Origin: Toxoplasma gondii ME49
Lineage: Eukaryota > Apicomplexa > Conoidasida > Eucoccidiorida > Sarcocystidae
Length of the DNA: 64,000 nucleotides
Direction: 5' to 3'
NCBI RefSeq assembly: GCF_000006565.2
Contig: NC_031475.1
Span: 2,815,189 to 2,879,188, forward strand
Made by a program: the position numbers and the translations under genes. Positions within the stretch are counted from its first letter, which is position 1. The number at the start of each line of letters is the position of its first letter. Below are positions 10,775-24,935 of this stretch, piece after piece. A model generated the notes under the pieces. The model was not told the origin of the DNA and made no database searches. It saw only the letters and a list, made by a program, of their open reading frames with translations.

Positions 10775-12647
10775 AATAGGCGGATGGAGACATTCCTCGA
10801 ATAACCTGTATCTAGTGTATTCAGTATCGTTTTTGCGATTGAAACCGGCGAAGCGCGTTTGCGGGCACATACCTGCTCGGTTGCACTTGATGATAGAGAA
10901 ACCTCCAGGTAGTGCCGTATCGGGTGAACGACAAACAGTCGAGGCCTATGCGGAACAATTGCGGCCGACGTCAGCGACGTTGGCATCCATCATACGGAAG
11001 AGAGCACACATAGCAGGGCTGCAGGCTTGTGTTTACCCGGGACTTTTCGTCGTAACTGCGGCATGTGCTTACGTTACTAAGGATCCTTCCGTCGTGAGCG
11101 TATCGCCAAAGACATACCACGACTCGAATAGCGACCCCCCTGGGACCGCGCGGTAGAACAACTCCCGCCTAGAGCGGATTTAACTTTTCGCGCTGAATTA
11201 TGAGGCCGAGGCGTGGACAAGGCCGGACGTTATCGACAAGCGCAGTAGTTTTGTAGCAGATCCTTGTCCAAGAGCACCCAGCGGCAAGCAGAGCCAGCAC
11301 TCATGCCAGAGATTCACGATACACATCCCCCATGGTCTCGCCCGTTGTGCTGGGCTTCCCAAATACGCAGCTGCTCGGTCTGCTCTTACTCCAGCGTAGT
11401 CGTATTCACCCTCAGGTGCTCCTCAATGCCTGTGTTCCTGTGACGGAACGGCATCAAGGCATTAGCAATTAAGGGAATGGCTGGCAAACTGCACGCATTC
11501 TGAATATTTCCACGTATTTTGACTCGCTACCCCGCGCTCCACTGTAAACAAGCGTCTGCAGGCGAACCGCGGGGAAAACACCGCGCGCATACAAGACATA
11601 ACCACGAGCGTTTGCACACTGGCATCATGACGATACTGGGTGACCACTGTCACTTTCATTGGAATCCGTGTCCTTGTTGAACTTGTCACAACTCACCGCC
11701 TATGCTTGCAGGTGTAAACTGGTAACTTTTTTTCTGTGCCCTGCAAGGCGGACATTTCACGAAGTGCTGCAAACCCATGGGATGCTGATTTTGAGTTACC
11801 GGGTGACAGCAGTTTCACGCTGCGTTCTTCCAATCAATCTAGAGCGTCCGAGCCCATTTGCAGCTCCCGGTACAAGGCGACACAGCCTTCTGACGGGCTC
11901 ATGAAGAGACACAGTGTACTGGTACACTAACAAAGCTGATACGTCCTCGTACACTTTCACAGGTCACGCCAACTGGATGATCTCACAAGCACAGACGTGT
12001 TTGCTGTGTGCGTGTACGACACACAAACTGTATAGTGCGCTCATGTCTTCGATGCGTCGTTTTCATGACGCACGATCTCTATCAATGACGGTAAACGTGT
12101 CGCTACTGCACTTCTGAACAGGCGGGTGAACTCCACTCGCACTTTGTTCACACGCCCACTCTGCGATATGCCTTCTGCTATCCGTCCTGAACTCGTTTTT
12201 TGGAACTTGAATGCTTAACAGAGGGTCACGATACTTCGGCGAAACAGTTAAAAGTTTAAAGGTCAGAAGACCCGAACGAAACACGTTCTTCCAGAGGAAC
12301 GTTATTGCATCGACAGTTGCCACGCGCAAGAACAAACACTGCATAAACCTCTTCTCCTGTATCAAGCTTCGTGACAAATATTTTCTGTTTTAGCTGCCCG
12401 TTCATCAGATTCGTTCTGCATGAGGTAGGTCCCACTACATAGGAGGCTTCCCATGGACATGATAACCTCGCATCCCAATTTGCTTTGCGCACGAACTTCG
12501 TGGCTCTCTCCAAAATAGCTTGCATCTAGCGTTGGGAGATGAGCGAGATTTCGGTCTAGTCGAGTTCCTTGGTTAAGTTTTCTGCTTCGTCTTCCCTCGA
12601 GGTACGTCTTGTATTTGCTTTCGTTTGAACTGCCCTTTATCAGGTAA
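10775..12647. other. Spacer between the SRS array and FtsH1
   Basis: No gene is supported. The first 300 bases hold the SRS 3' flank, part of which (10946-11025) is duplicated at 7801-7876. The rest should include the FtsH1 3' UTR near 12648. Short open frames on both strands show no domain, signal peptide or conserved start. Confidence 0.5.
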
Positions 12648-15600
12648 CTATTCGTCTCGCGTAATAGTGGATAGCCCCAAACCCCAGGGTGTTAGCTGCC
12701 ACTGTTGCTGCACCCGTTTCGTCCGTCGTGAGTGCACGCGCGCCTGTGAATTTGCGCAGTTCTTTGTCCCAGACTCACAGCACTGCTGCTGCGAAACCAG
12801 GGAAGCAGACTGGACCTCTGCACCTCTTCTGCCTATCCCACGACTAAAAACGTCTTCTCTTTCCGAGCTGTTTCCCTTTTTCCTAAAGTCATCCTCAAGT
12901 GTGAACGCCTCATGACGCTGCACTGACCGTGGAGTTCTGTGTGTCCAGTCTTGAACCAAGTCTCCATGTGGCAAACCCGCTTCTCCATCGCGCAAGCGTA
13001 TCTTCGCTTCACCATCACTCGCTGCTTCGCTGTCTAGTTTACCGCGGGGCACCATGGGATTCGACGGCAAACTTTTCACCTCTGCATACCTGGAGAAGTG
13101 TTCACGTCCAGTCTCCTCACCAACTTGGTGCGAGTGCTTTCGCACAGGAAAGAACGGTTCTGGTACCTGTGCTTCTACAGACAAATCGCTGCAGTGTTGT
13201 CCCTCAGCGACATTGCCTCTTGAGCACCTCAGGTGAGTGGTGGATTCAGAATGTCCGTCCTCATGTCCGGTTCTCGTCGCTCCGGATATCTGCGGCTGTT
13301 TCGCTGAGATCTCATTCACGTCTGCAAAAAGGTGGTCTTCATCGCCATGTCTATCGCGCCTGTCTTGATCATTCCTATACGGTTCCGCCTCACGAGTGGC
13401 TGCTGCCTCTTGCATCTCTCTTCGGCTGTTGCCAGACTCATCATCGTCCCCATCGCCAGTTTTCTTCGGAGCCTCATTGGTGGACCCGTTTTTTTTCTCG
13501 GTTTCTTCTTGCGTCTTTAATTGCTTGTCTGCCTCAACTGCCGCAAACTCGGTTTGGTCGCGAGGCAGGAATAGCCACTGAAACCCACGCTTCAACTGCA
13601 CAACAAGGCGTTGCAGGAAGCTCGGCTGTTCGCCTTGCTGCATGCGTGTGCGCAGTCTCTCCACTTTGGTTCGGTATGATCCGGATGGATCGAGAATCTC
13701 CGAAATTTCCTCCCCTGAAAGCGTCTCTTTCTCGAGAAGTTGAAGCGCCACCTCTCGAAGCTGCTTGCGGTGCCTGCGAAGCAACTTCTCCGCTTTACGC
13801 TCAGCAGTTATCACCAGCTGCTTCACCTGATAAAGGCCAGAGTAATCGTACACACTGCATAAACGTATTTCACCAGGATGCGTGAAGATGCAGCAATGTT
13901 CCTCGTTGTTTACTTCCTGTCTGCTGCAAAGCAATTGCTGTCTCGTTAGAAACCGTGGACCGCGGAAGCAGTACCACGTAGCGAATGACGTCTGAACCGA
14001 GTTTACCAAACAAGCCCTCGTTCTCCGATAAAGACAAAGCAGAATCAACGGCGTTCAGCCGTACCCCCCGTACATCCCTAAATGCGACAATGCGACCCTG
14101 GTTATAATGCTGTTATAATCCCGTCTCTCCGAACCACTGTGTGACACCCGCCGCGATTCAAGTGCATCAAAATTTCAGACTACGCAGCCTGTCTCAGAGT
14201 TTGCCATCGTGGGGAAGCAGCATTCGCAGTCTTCGGTTAGTGAGGGCAGTGTGCAATCTTACAAATGCGGCGAGACACCAATTTCCTGCAGAATCCCAAC
14301 TGTATCCCTTCCGTTGTGTTTACATTTATTCCTCGAATTTTGTTTCCCCTGTGCAATGTCGGTGACTCTGAAGCTAGTGAAAGTAACAACATATGATTCT
14401 TGCTCCCTAAACACGTACTTCCTCTTCGACGAGATTTGCAGTTTCGCTGCTGATGAAGGCTCGCCGACTTCTGCCATGGACTTTGTAGCTCAAAGGCCCG
14501 AGTTTCTCACTCATGCCCCACTCTGTGACCATCACATAGGCCATCCGGGTGGCCGTTTCAATGTCGCTGCTCGCTCCATTGCTCAAAGCGTCCCGACCAA
14601 AGATTAGACGTTCTGCAACTCGGCCGCCCATGCACACACACAGCCGGGCCTCCAGCTGAGCTACGCCATGACCATAACGATCTTCCAAGGGGACCTGACA
14701 CAGAAGCGTAGAACGGAGAATGTCGAGAACGCGAATAAAACAACTCCAACACAGCGCTGTCCAGACTCGCACTTTGTCCTCCTCCCCTCACGCTGTCTTA
14801 GAAGACAAACGCCATGTGTTTCCTGCCCACGAGAACACAAGCGAAACTTGAGGAAACGAACCATCACGAAAACGGACTCCACTTTTGTTTGAAAGCTCGT
14901 GGAGCCTACTCGTCCTCACCTGTTCCACGAACCCCAAAGCAGAGCCTCTCGAGACGATTGTCGCCTTGTGAATCGGGTCGGCGTACGGCTGGAGATAAAA
15001 AGCAATGATTGCATGCCCAGCTTCGTGGTACGCAGTCAGCTGCCGCTGGTAAGCCGACATAACGCGCGTCTTTCGAGCTGGACCCATTGTCACTTTGTCC
15101 CGCGCCTCTTGCAGTTCTTGCAACGTCACTATTTCCTTGTCTGACGAGGAATATGAAAGAGAGAGAAGGAAGAAACTTGGAAGAATGCGCATATAGGAAG
15201 CGACAGTCTCTATAATTACGCCTTCCACGGAAGCAAAGACACGCAGCTGCTTTTCTGGGTATGCACAGTTGCCAGGTACAGAGACCGACGAATTCGAAGG
15301 AACCAGAAACGTGACTTGCTGCTTTACCTACAATCATTGCTGCACCCCACTACTCGATTGCTAGAGATCTCAGCCACAATGTCGAGTAGCCCTATCGGCT
15401 TTTGTTCTGTAGATTCGCAAAAGCGTGCACTATCCTCAACACGTTAGTTACTGTCACTGGCATTACATAGTGGACTGCCTTACCTGCTCTAGCGGCGAGG
15501 AGAGCCGCTTCGTTAACTAAGTTCTCTAGTTCAGCGCCTGAGAATCCCGGCGTAATTTTAGCGATCTGCTTCGCAAGATCTTTATGAACCTGAGTAAGGC

Positions 15601-18600
15601 CTGGCTTTTTCTCGTGCTCCGCTTCCGAGTCTTCGCTTCCTTCTTTATCCCCAATGGCAGTGTTGTCTGAGAAAGCGGCTTTCTCTCTGCCCGACTGAGG
15701 ACCAGGGCGCTGTCTGTACGTCTCTGGCTCAACCTCCTCTTTCTTCCCTTCCTCGGACCTTGGGAATCGGCCACTGCTTCTGTCTTTCTCCTCTCGTTTG
15801 TCTGATGACGATCTCGAGTGCGGTGAAGCTAAAGGAGCAGGGCTCTTTCCTTGTGCGGCATTTGCCCGCTCATCGCCGGCATTCACCAGAGTTGAAAACC
15901 CAGAGACTGTACCTTCATGCGACTCCGTGGGAAGCTCGACAGGAACTCTCTGGAGATATTTCTGGAGAATCAACTCTCGTGCCGCTACATCAGGCAATGA
16001 TACGTGCACAATCCGATCAAATCGCCCTGCAAATAGAGATCCGAAAACAATGGAGGACACGACCACTGTGGGAACAAGGAACTGTTGACAAAATACACGC
16101 ACGCGCGTTTCCACACATCAGTAAACACAACAGACGTAAGAAGACACTGCTTGTCCTGAGCTACCCGAGCCCCAGTAACTTGTCTTCAGGGATGAGTACT
16201 TTCCAGGGCATGTGCCCAAACAGTAAACATGCATCCACTATACCACATGGAAATACAGATGCACTCAACTATGCTACTGAGTTCCGCAGGAAGAGAGACA
16301 CCACACTTCGATGCATCATGTCGGTCAGGCATTCTCGTCGCGCTCTACCTGGCCTAAGTAGCGCAGGGTCGAGTGTATCGACACGGTTGGTGGCAGCGAG
16401 AACGACGATTCGGCTCGCCTGGTTGAATCCGTCCATTTCAACCAGCAGTTGATTCAAGGTCTGATCGTGCTCTCGGTTCCCTGCGCCTGGTCCCGCAGAT
16501 GCCTGGCGTCTCCCGCCCACGGCGTCCAACTCGTCAAGGAAAATAATGCAAGGTGAGTGGTTTCGAGCGTACGAAAAGAGGCCCCGAACTCGCCGCGCAC
16601 CTTGACCGACGTAGATCTCCACAAACTCTGACCCGGAGGCGTAAAAGTAAGGAACGCCGGCCTCTGACACGACACAAACAAGGCTACTTACAAGGAGAGA
16701 TATCAGCTTCTCGCAATCAGGTTTACATGCAAAGTAGAAAACCAGCAACGACAAACATGTTTCTGACAGGCGTGTTAGACCTCAGAATGCATTGTCATGA
16801 ACGAATGAACAGTTTCCGAACTGGTCACAAGATGCAAGAAGCAACGGACAAGATTTTTCGCCTGGGTATGTCCTTTGCTCGTTTGCCAAGCTTCTTTCTC
16901 AGGAAAACACATTTTTATTTGCTCTCCGTCGAAGATGCTCCGTCTCTTCGCAGCATCTAGAAGCGAGTTTTAGTTGCCCCCACGCGGGCTGTAACACTTC
17001 GTCGAGAAGAAACGGAACATGCAAGCAGGCAAGGCACACGTTCTGGAAAGAAGAGGGACAAAAAAGAGAAAGGGACGAAGATCCTAAAGCCGAACCTACC
17101 CAATGGACACTAAGAACGCGACTTAGTTCTCTGCATTTGCTCAACTATTTCGAAAACCCGCCTCTTTTTCTTCCTCACTCCCCTGCAGACCGCGAACACC
17201 CGGAAAACATCCCGAGAGGTTCTATTCGGGACGATTTCCTTTCTCACGCCCACCAGTTGCCACAGCTCTCGCGAGTGCCGTTTTGCCAGTGCCAGGAGGT
17301 CCCACAAGCAAAACGCCTTTCGGCAAGCGTGCCCCCAGACGCTCAAACTTCGAGGGGTCCCTCAGGAACTGCACTACCTCCTGGAGTTCCGTCTTCGCCT
17401 CTGTCAATCCTGTAGCGTCACAAACAACAGAGAATTTCTGCTCAACCCAGGTCGGAGATGCCGCGCTTCTGAGGTTACGCCTATTGAATGAAATCAGTTC
17501 ACACCAGAGACTCTGATTCTTAAACGCCTGCCCGTGTCTGGAATGACTACATTTTCGCAACGCCGCAAGACCAGAAACTACTGTATACACCGGCCAACGC
17601 ATGCAGCACACGAGGCAGAAAAATACAGTATTTAAACATGGTCTCCAAAATACGTGTATGCACAGCGGTGTGGTCCTGTGGTGTATCAAAATAAAAAAGC
17701 ACAGTGAGAACAGCGGGTACACGTTGCCACTGCGCTTTAGTACAACGTTCACTCTTATCTTCGAGAGCAGCTGGGAAACCATCAACTGTGATTCTTGATT
17801 CGACAGTACGCAACGAAGCAGAGAGAAAAATTAATTTCAAATTCTCTTCTGCGCGAACATCGCGAATCCGGGTCCATACCGGCCAAATCGTTGAAGGTGA
17901 GAGGCGGAAAGGTAGGCTGGGGAGGGACGAGGGCGGTTTCCGAATTTGTGACGTTTGAACCCGACGATGAATCTGTCGCTGAATAAACATGCAGCACAAA
18001 CACAAGTAGAAACCATAAACAGACAGGAGTGCCTTCAGTGAGTTGACCATGTACGCCCTTTACGTGTAATCCGGTTCAGCAGTGACCAGTTCTCTCCCTT
18101 GCAGCGGCAACAAGGACAAACTAGCTGATGAAACAGCTCCGCTGACGGCGGCGAAGCCCTCCCCTAGAGGGCCACCCGTCTGCAGAATCTGAGTCAAGAA
18201 CCACAACCAAAAAACCAGACACACACGCTCTTTTCAGAGAAGAGCATGATCCGACATCCAAGACGAAGCCCTAGTTCCTTGACAGCACGACAGGCCATGG
18301 GGTAATGCAGATAAATTACACTACTCTACTTGTACGCATCAGGACCATTGACTTCAGCAGTGGATGCTTCCCCAAATGCGTGACCAACTCCGTCTGCTTC
18401 GGGTTGAGGAGCTGAGGCAACGCACATCACAGCCGCTGGCAATCGTCTGGAACCCATATTTGCTTGCACACTCAACTGGCACCTTTTTCGCATGCATGCT
18501 TCGTGGTAAGAGTGTAGGAGACTGTCGCCTACTATTATGCATCATATGATTGCCGTAGCTACCGTCCGGTCGGATACCGTCATCGTCCACTCCTTCGTAA

Positions 18601-19496
18601 TCCGTAGAATCAATGTCGACGCCATCAGCTCCATCGTGGAGCGAGTGGAGAAGACGAAACGTGAGGAATGAGACGAACATGGGCCAAATCGCGAGACCGA
18701 TACAAACTCCAATAAGAATCAAGATGGCTGCCCGCATGCGTCCTCCCCCTGCCTTCTCGCCCTGGTTCGGATACGTAGGAGCGTCGCCTTGAGTCTTTTC
18801 TGGAAGAACGGGGTTACTCCGGATTCTTTGAAACGAATGTGATTCATTCGAAACATGAGAGGAGCTCACATGCCCCGAATCGTAATGGTAACGGTGTTGT
18901 TCACCACGAGCTCGAGGTGTAGGTGAACCAGACCTTGGAGGGGAGCCTGCCGCGTCAGGTGTCGGGCCCGAAGGCGGAGGCAGTGCCCTGTTTGACTGCG
19001 TCGGCATATTTGGTGTGATGAATGGAGGAGGAACAGGAGGCGGTGCGAGAGCAACTAGGGATGACAGACTCGTTCCGACACGAAACGTGTCACTTGCCGG
19101 ATCCCGCGCGTATGTGTACGTCGAGGGAGCAGGAGGGATGGGCCTTAATGCGTCTGCGCTGTCCAGCGCAGCAAGCACTCTGGTGAAAGTGGCCTTTCGG
19201 TTGAGACTAGGACTGGTGCTGGAGCGACGGTCCGACGAAAACTTCGGACCGTTCGCCTCAAACGGAACGGGAAATACTTCCGGATCTCCGATCCCTTGTT
19301 GCACACGATCTGAATAAGATCCAGGCGACGAACTAGAATTTAGGAAGTCCGAGGAAGTGGACAGACTGCGACCGTCGGTCCCAGGACGGCACTCTCCAGC
19401 ACCGGAGTCAGAGCGGTGCCTACCTGCTCGTCTTGAGGCACTACAACGCCTGGAGGAGCGAGAGCGTGCAGGACTCCCGCCGTTACGAGAACTCAT
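12648..19496 (-). CDS. FTSH1: FtsH-type AAA+ zinc metalloprotease (apicoplast FtsH1)
   Basis: Eight exons, transcribed from 19496 down: 19496-18533 (or 18563), 17978-17880, 17409-17254, 16663-16349, 16026-15484, 15140-14920, 14694-14419, 13826-12648; about 1250 residues. The N-terminus is Ser/Arg-rich with no signal peptide. One membrane segment lies near residue 257 ([17 protein letters not shown]). The AAA domain starts at TFNDLAGLTEAK, with Walker A GPPGTGKT (about 391), Walker [14 protein letters not shown] and LLRPGRFDR with the arginine finger. A Glu/Ser-rich insertion of about 110 residues interrupts the small AAA subdomain before [17 protein letters not shown]. The protease domain has HEAGH (about 731) and the third zinc ligand in SSDIETAT. 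A charged extension of about 300 residues ends the protein. Family members degrade membrane proteins as hexamers. In Toxoplasma, FtsH1 is known to reach the apicoplast through an internal signal, which fits the missing leader. The first donor is ambiguous; both options keep phase. Confidence 0.93.
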
Positions 19497-21562
19497 GTGG
19501 TCGAAGAGAAAACTTCAGCGCGCCGCTGTCGGCTGTCTCACCTGCGACACGAAGACTAGCGGAAATTGTGAAGCGACCGGTGAAACGATTATCCGCTTGC
19601 CTTGGAACCTGCGCAAGACCTAGAGCATGCGGGCCCTCAGCGTCGTTGGCGTAAGGGACGCATGAGGATTTCAGCCGAATGCCGACGCGGAGATTCCGAA
19701 AGGCCGATAAAACTCAATGCCGCGTCGAGAAATTCCAAATCGCTACTCGGCCCTAGGTCCTCGGACGACGCGGGCAGCACAACGGTAAAGTGGAACGGTA
19801 CCATACAACACGAATGTTTACTGAGACACGACCGAGAGACAAATTAAAGAACCGCTCGGGAAACTGAGAAAAAAGAGAAAGACATTCTAGTACGGAATGA
19901 CCTTTAGAGTCGTATCACTGAGCATCCCAGACATGCTGTCACCACCAATTTTCGAGACGTGCCGAGGGGTGTATCTACAGTGGCGTTGGAACGCAGCGCC
20001 ACACACCTGACGCCGTGGAAAGCTTGCGTGCGTGAGAATTCGAACTTTCTACCATCCACTTCATAGATGTTGCCTTTGTAGCAGTGTTGCCTCTCCCATC
20101 CCCAGCCGCGAGCAGGAAGTACCCTTTTTTCTTTTGTTGCTTCGGCATATCTTCAAGGTCTCCTCCAGCGCTCCTTCCCTTGACACTGCAGATGTCCCGT
20201 GAGGGCGGTGCGCGACTACACGTGTCTCCCGTGTCCGTCGGTGGCCACGGAGCTTCTCCGGCTGCCGCCTTGTCTCGCCTATTTCCTTCTTTATCTTTAC
20301 ATTTAAGACTCACGCATTATGACTCTCGACCCCATCTGCCGAAACGGGGCTTCACACAACGAATGCCAAGACCGATGGGCCATGCACACGATTGTGTTCG
20401 GACGAAAAATCGACTCGACGCTGCAATTTGGTCGATGGTTTCATGGTTGTTCCGAAATACAGCCACCACGGTGTCTACGACAGATTTCCTTCAGATACTG
20501 TACACATCCTAACGGGTTGGTAACCTTTGACTGTCCACCGACAGCACCTGTTCTTTAATTGTGGACAGGCGTAACTCCGTGAACAGAGCAAAGCAGTGAT
20601 AACGGACGCTGCATTAACATATTTTTTTCGAATTTGACAAAAACCGTGCAGTTCTTACGGGCTCTTCTCGTCATCGGCCTGCTGACGTATGTTGGCTCCA
20701 CCGCGAACAAAACAAACCGCTTGGCAAGTCCTTCACGAAACTCTCGTGAAGCGTGCGGCCGTTGTAGTGGCAATAACGCCTTCCAAATTCAGCTCTACCG
20801 GGAGGCTCTTCTCATGTCTATGTCTGGGACCGCACGTAATGCCAACAAATGTTATCAATTTACTGCATGTGGGAGCTGTTCTTGTGGATGTAGCAGCGGC
20901 CTGGCATCCATCGTGTGGAATCTTCTGCCATTTGCGAGACTACTGGATTTGACACCAACTGATAACAGCTCATACCTGCAGTCAATATCCCCTCTAACAC
21001 AGAAAAGCAACCGTTCTGTGTTGCCAGGGCAGTGTTCACGTTCTCAGCGCTAGGCAGTCCACGGGTACATGCCTTGCTTCGTTTGAAATTCCTACTCTAG
21101 TGCAAGGGGCAGGTGCCACCCAGCGGCTGATGCTACTCGTTTGGTTGCATGCACTCAAGTCCCCCTTTACAGCCCATCGTGCCACAGAAAAAACCATTTT
21201 GAAGACAGGAGCAGTGCGTTGAGTCAGGCTGTTTTTTATGAACACGATAAATATGACATTAGACACGGCAGCACAAGATGTGCCCATACTAACAGGCACA
21301 TTAACCGTCCTGGCTTTCTTTTAATCTAAACAGGAATTCATGTAGAAGCCCAGCGGTGTTCCTTAGGGGCCGTCCAATCCTCTTGCTACTCGTCAGTTCG
21401 TGCCGGTGGGCTGCTGGATGCTCCAAGAGTAATAGAGTTTCACTGACATTGAAGAAATCTAGTGTTGCTCGAGTCAAAACTTTGCCCGTTGACACCGTTT
21501 TCGAAGCGCCCATTTACAAAGAATTCTCTATGGTGCTTCTTCCACATCACAGCCCCGCTAGA
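19497..21562. other. FtsH1 upstream region and RecQ 3' region
   Basis: Both neighbours are read leftward, so this 2-kb interval should hold the FtsH1 promoter and 5' UTR on its left and the RecQ 3' UTR on its right. A GCATGC core at 19625-19630, 129 bases upstream of the FtsH1 ATG, is a candidate promoter element of the kind common in Toxoplasma. I see no supported gene. The open frame at 20634-21053 has no ATG-initiated product with recognisable features. Confidence 0.45.
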
Positions 21563-24500
21563 TTAACCCTTTCCACGAGGATGGTACAGACCAGACTTTA
21601 ACTGTTGGGCCGCTGCAACGGCACCGGACTTTGTAGGATCTCTTGGAAGAGCAGAAGCTCTAACAAAAGCCAGCGAATGCGCTGGCTGATTTGAAAGAGT
21701 CATTCCGCATGCGGTTTCTCGACTTGCAGGTCCCAGCGACGGCGGGCGTGGCCGACGGAATGGAAGGTGACAGGACCGAGAACCAGGAGTGTCCACCTCT
21801 GAGGATGAGCGCCTCATCGCGGTAAATTGCTGTCGGAAGAAGCGAGTTTTTTTCCCTTCGTCCTCTGCTTCCTCGGCCAACTGTTCTTGCCTCTCCAGCT
21901 CTTCCATAACAGCCCGAAGACCTTTGGCGCGAACCGCGTCGGTCACCATTCCACTCTTCAACGATGGAATTCCCTGTCCTTTCGTCACCTCGGATTGCCG
22001 ACAAAAAGCGCTTCCAACACTTTTGTGATAAACCACCCGGCCCCCGCCTGAAGCGCCGGTTCCAGCGCTTCTACAATACTCACTGCTCTTTCCTCGCAGA
22101 GACGCCATCAGTCCTCTCGACATGACGGAGGTGCCTGTATACCACGAGGACCCCGTCCGGAGGGTTGTGGCCGCTGTGAAGCTTTTCTCAGATCCATACC
22201 ACCGTGAATCGCCACCAGTCTCTTCGCCTGAAGAGTCATCTTTCTCGAATTCCAAAGTTCCACGCGCCAGAACCCCCCCATCGTCTTCACCAGCCACAGC
22301 TGCCATGCCACCGCCAGCGAAACTCCGGGGAGCCCGACGGGAAGCAGAGGAAACGCGGGTGCATCCTCGCGAATTCAGAGATGCCAGAACGGAAGCCGAT
22401 GGCGCTGAGGTTAAGTGGCCCTTCCCGGGAAGGCCGCCTCCGTTGGTTTTCCCTTCCTTGCTTTCCTCACATAAGTCGCAACATCGCCAGGCATCAAGGC
22501 GGGCGCCTCTATTGGATTCATCTGAACACAGGTTCGTTTTCACGTCTTCCGCGTTTTGGCTGTTTCCAAGATTCACTTCACTGACGCCGGCACCGCGGTC
22601 AGAGCAGCTAGGAGCCCCTTCCCTAGCACACGCCCACAGAGAGTTTCCTTCTGAGAGGTTCCGATTTCCTGGAGAGACAAATGTAGTGTCGGCGTTACCA
22701 CTGTGAACGCTCAGTTTCTCTTCCGTTTTCGCTCGATTGAAACTGCGGCAGGACGTTGCTTCTGACTCCTCTGCTGCGTCTCTGTGTCTCTTCTTTGAAG
22801 GACCTTTGCTGCTTTCTCGTCTGCCTGACGGTTTCGCGAAACCACACCGACGCACCACGGTCTCGCCGAAAAACTTCAGAATGCACGCGCGCCGGCAACC
22901 CGTTTCTTCGCAGTACTTCCGAACGTCTTTCAGAGATTGAAGGTCCTTCTGATAGCGCCTCTCCATGTGTTCCAGCCTCGCCTTCTGATCTTCGACGAAG
23001 TCCGGATCTTCTTCTTCCTCGCCTTCCTGTTGATTTCCTGCGCCTTTCTTTGTCCGAGCATTCGGCTTCCGCCCTTTGCTAGAGTATAGCTTCAGCTGAG
23101 AGAAGGTGTAATCCATGATGTACCGAAGGCTATCGAAATTGCGTGGAGAGTAGTAAAGCAGCGCATGCGCGGGACGCCCGTCTCGACCGCAACGTCCTGA
23201 TTCCTGGTAGTAGCCTGATACGAGAAAAGAACTCAGTGAAAGCGATGATGCAAATACGTTGAAATGACCGAACGTGGAACACCACAACAGATATGGAATC
23301 GCTGACCGAATTACGATTGCTCTTCGAAATTCTTCGTTTGTCGTCAGTGGTTTCCGGGGTTCATTCATCGGGGTAAATACCTAAGATATATGCTATCTGT
23401 CGGATCGACACAGAACAGAAGACCTTGAAATCTGACAGGTTCCACGACGAATCTGCGCACAGAAGCTTTACGGGCCGACAGCTGGACCGTGGCACTGCAT
23501 GCGAGTATTGGCAGGTCACAAAAAGGGCAAAAGGAAGATCTCTGCGCCTTGACAAGGTCCTCCAACATGAAAAAACGCCACTCCGCACGAGAGCGTAGAC
23601 GCCCTTGTCTTCATCGGTGGTAGAAAGAACTACGATTCTGTGCGAGAGAGTAGGACGCTTTGTCCTCATCGTCGCTAGACCACACGCCAAAGGTCACATG
23701 GTTTGTGACGTGACGTGTAAACCCGTGAGACCGCGAGACTACCAGCGTTCCTTCGTTTGGAAAGAGTGACAGATCTTCGTTGCCTGTTTCGCCCCTGCCT
23801 CGTCCTTTGCCTTCTCGGGCCTTAGTGGCTTTTCCTCTGTGTCCCTTCCGCCTCTTCCACAGCCACTTTCATTGTCTGGTTCGACTCTCCCGCCTCTGTT
23901 GCGACGCTGGTACGTACATCACGAGATCACATCGACTGGAACCGATCCACTTTGATACTGAATGAAGTACTTCAGGGCGGTAACGAAGTCGAAGCAAGCC
24001 AGCCGATGGCAAGAAGAGGCCGCGAAAACCCTTTGACTATGATGCCGCGAGTCCCGATAAACGACAGTTATGCTCAAACTGATGCGTCAAGTGCGCACAA
24101 GCTCTCTGTGGTCCTCGTTGGTCCAAAGACGATTCAGTTCACTAAGTCTGAGCTCACCACCGTTTACGCGAGCAACGGGGGTGCCGGGATTAAAGCACCA
24201 ATCTGCTAGGCTGGCACGAAAGTAGATTGTATATGAAGCATTCGAAGGACCCCTTCTTTTCTCTTGATCGCAGAACTCTGTATTTTGAGACAGTACGCAT
24301 TCAAAACACTATTAAATCAATGTTCAAATCCTAGGAACTCGCCGTGGTCGAACATCCCTTGCCGTTGAAGCACGCCTCCGGTGTTGGCTTCGGCTGCTTT
24401 GAGGGCATTCTAACGCCGAGCGGAAAGTAACGGCAAACAGGGATGTTCGCGTTCCTCCGTTCCTGCTCCTTTCGAGCATCACTTTAGATGCGCAGATGGA

Positions 24501-24902
24501 AACGAGTGAGGAAATCCCTGCACGACTGGAAACTGCTCGTCTCCTTAGTTTGTTGCTTACCCTCCATCGTCTTGGGCAAGGAGTGATGGAAGACAAATCG
24601 GACGTGGGGGTTGTCCACTCCTAGGCCAAAAGCCACGGTGGCTACGAGGACTCGAATGTTTCCCTCCATCCACCCTCGTTGTAGTTCGCAGCGAACTTTA
24701 TCTGAAAGACCAGCGTGGTACGCCTGAGCTGGAATCCCCCTGCACCGAAGAGCCGCCGCCACCTGCAAAGCAAGACTCTCAACCGACTGACGTCAACTTG
24801 TCATCTTTCCGGTTCTTGTATAATACGGCATAGACTCACATAAATCACTTTCTTTCGTATATACTGGTATCATATATACTTATAGACACATACACAGTTT
24901 AC

Positions 24903-24935
<33 letters not shown>

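Noticed and set aside
12929..13885. 318-codon open frame on the + strand
   Set aside because: It is antisense to the last FtsH1 exon, has no ATG-led domain, and mirrors the charged C-terminal codons.
22122..22706. 194-codon open frame on the + strand
   Set aside because: Antisense shadow of the long last RecQ exon.
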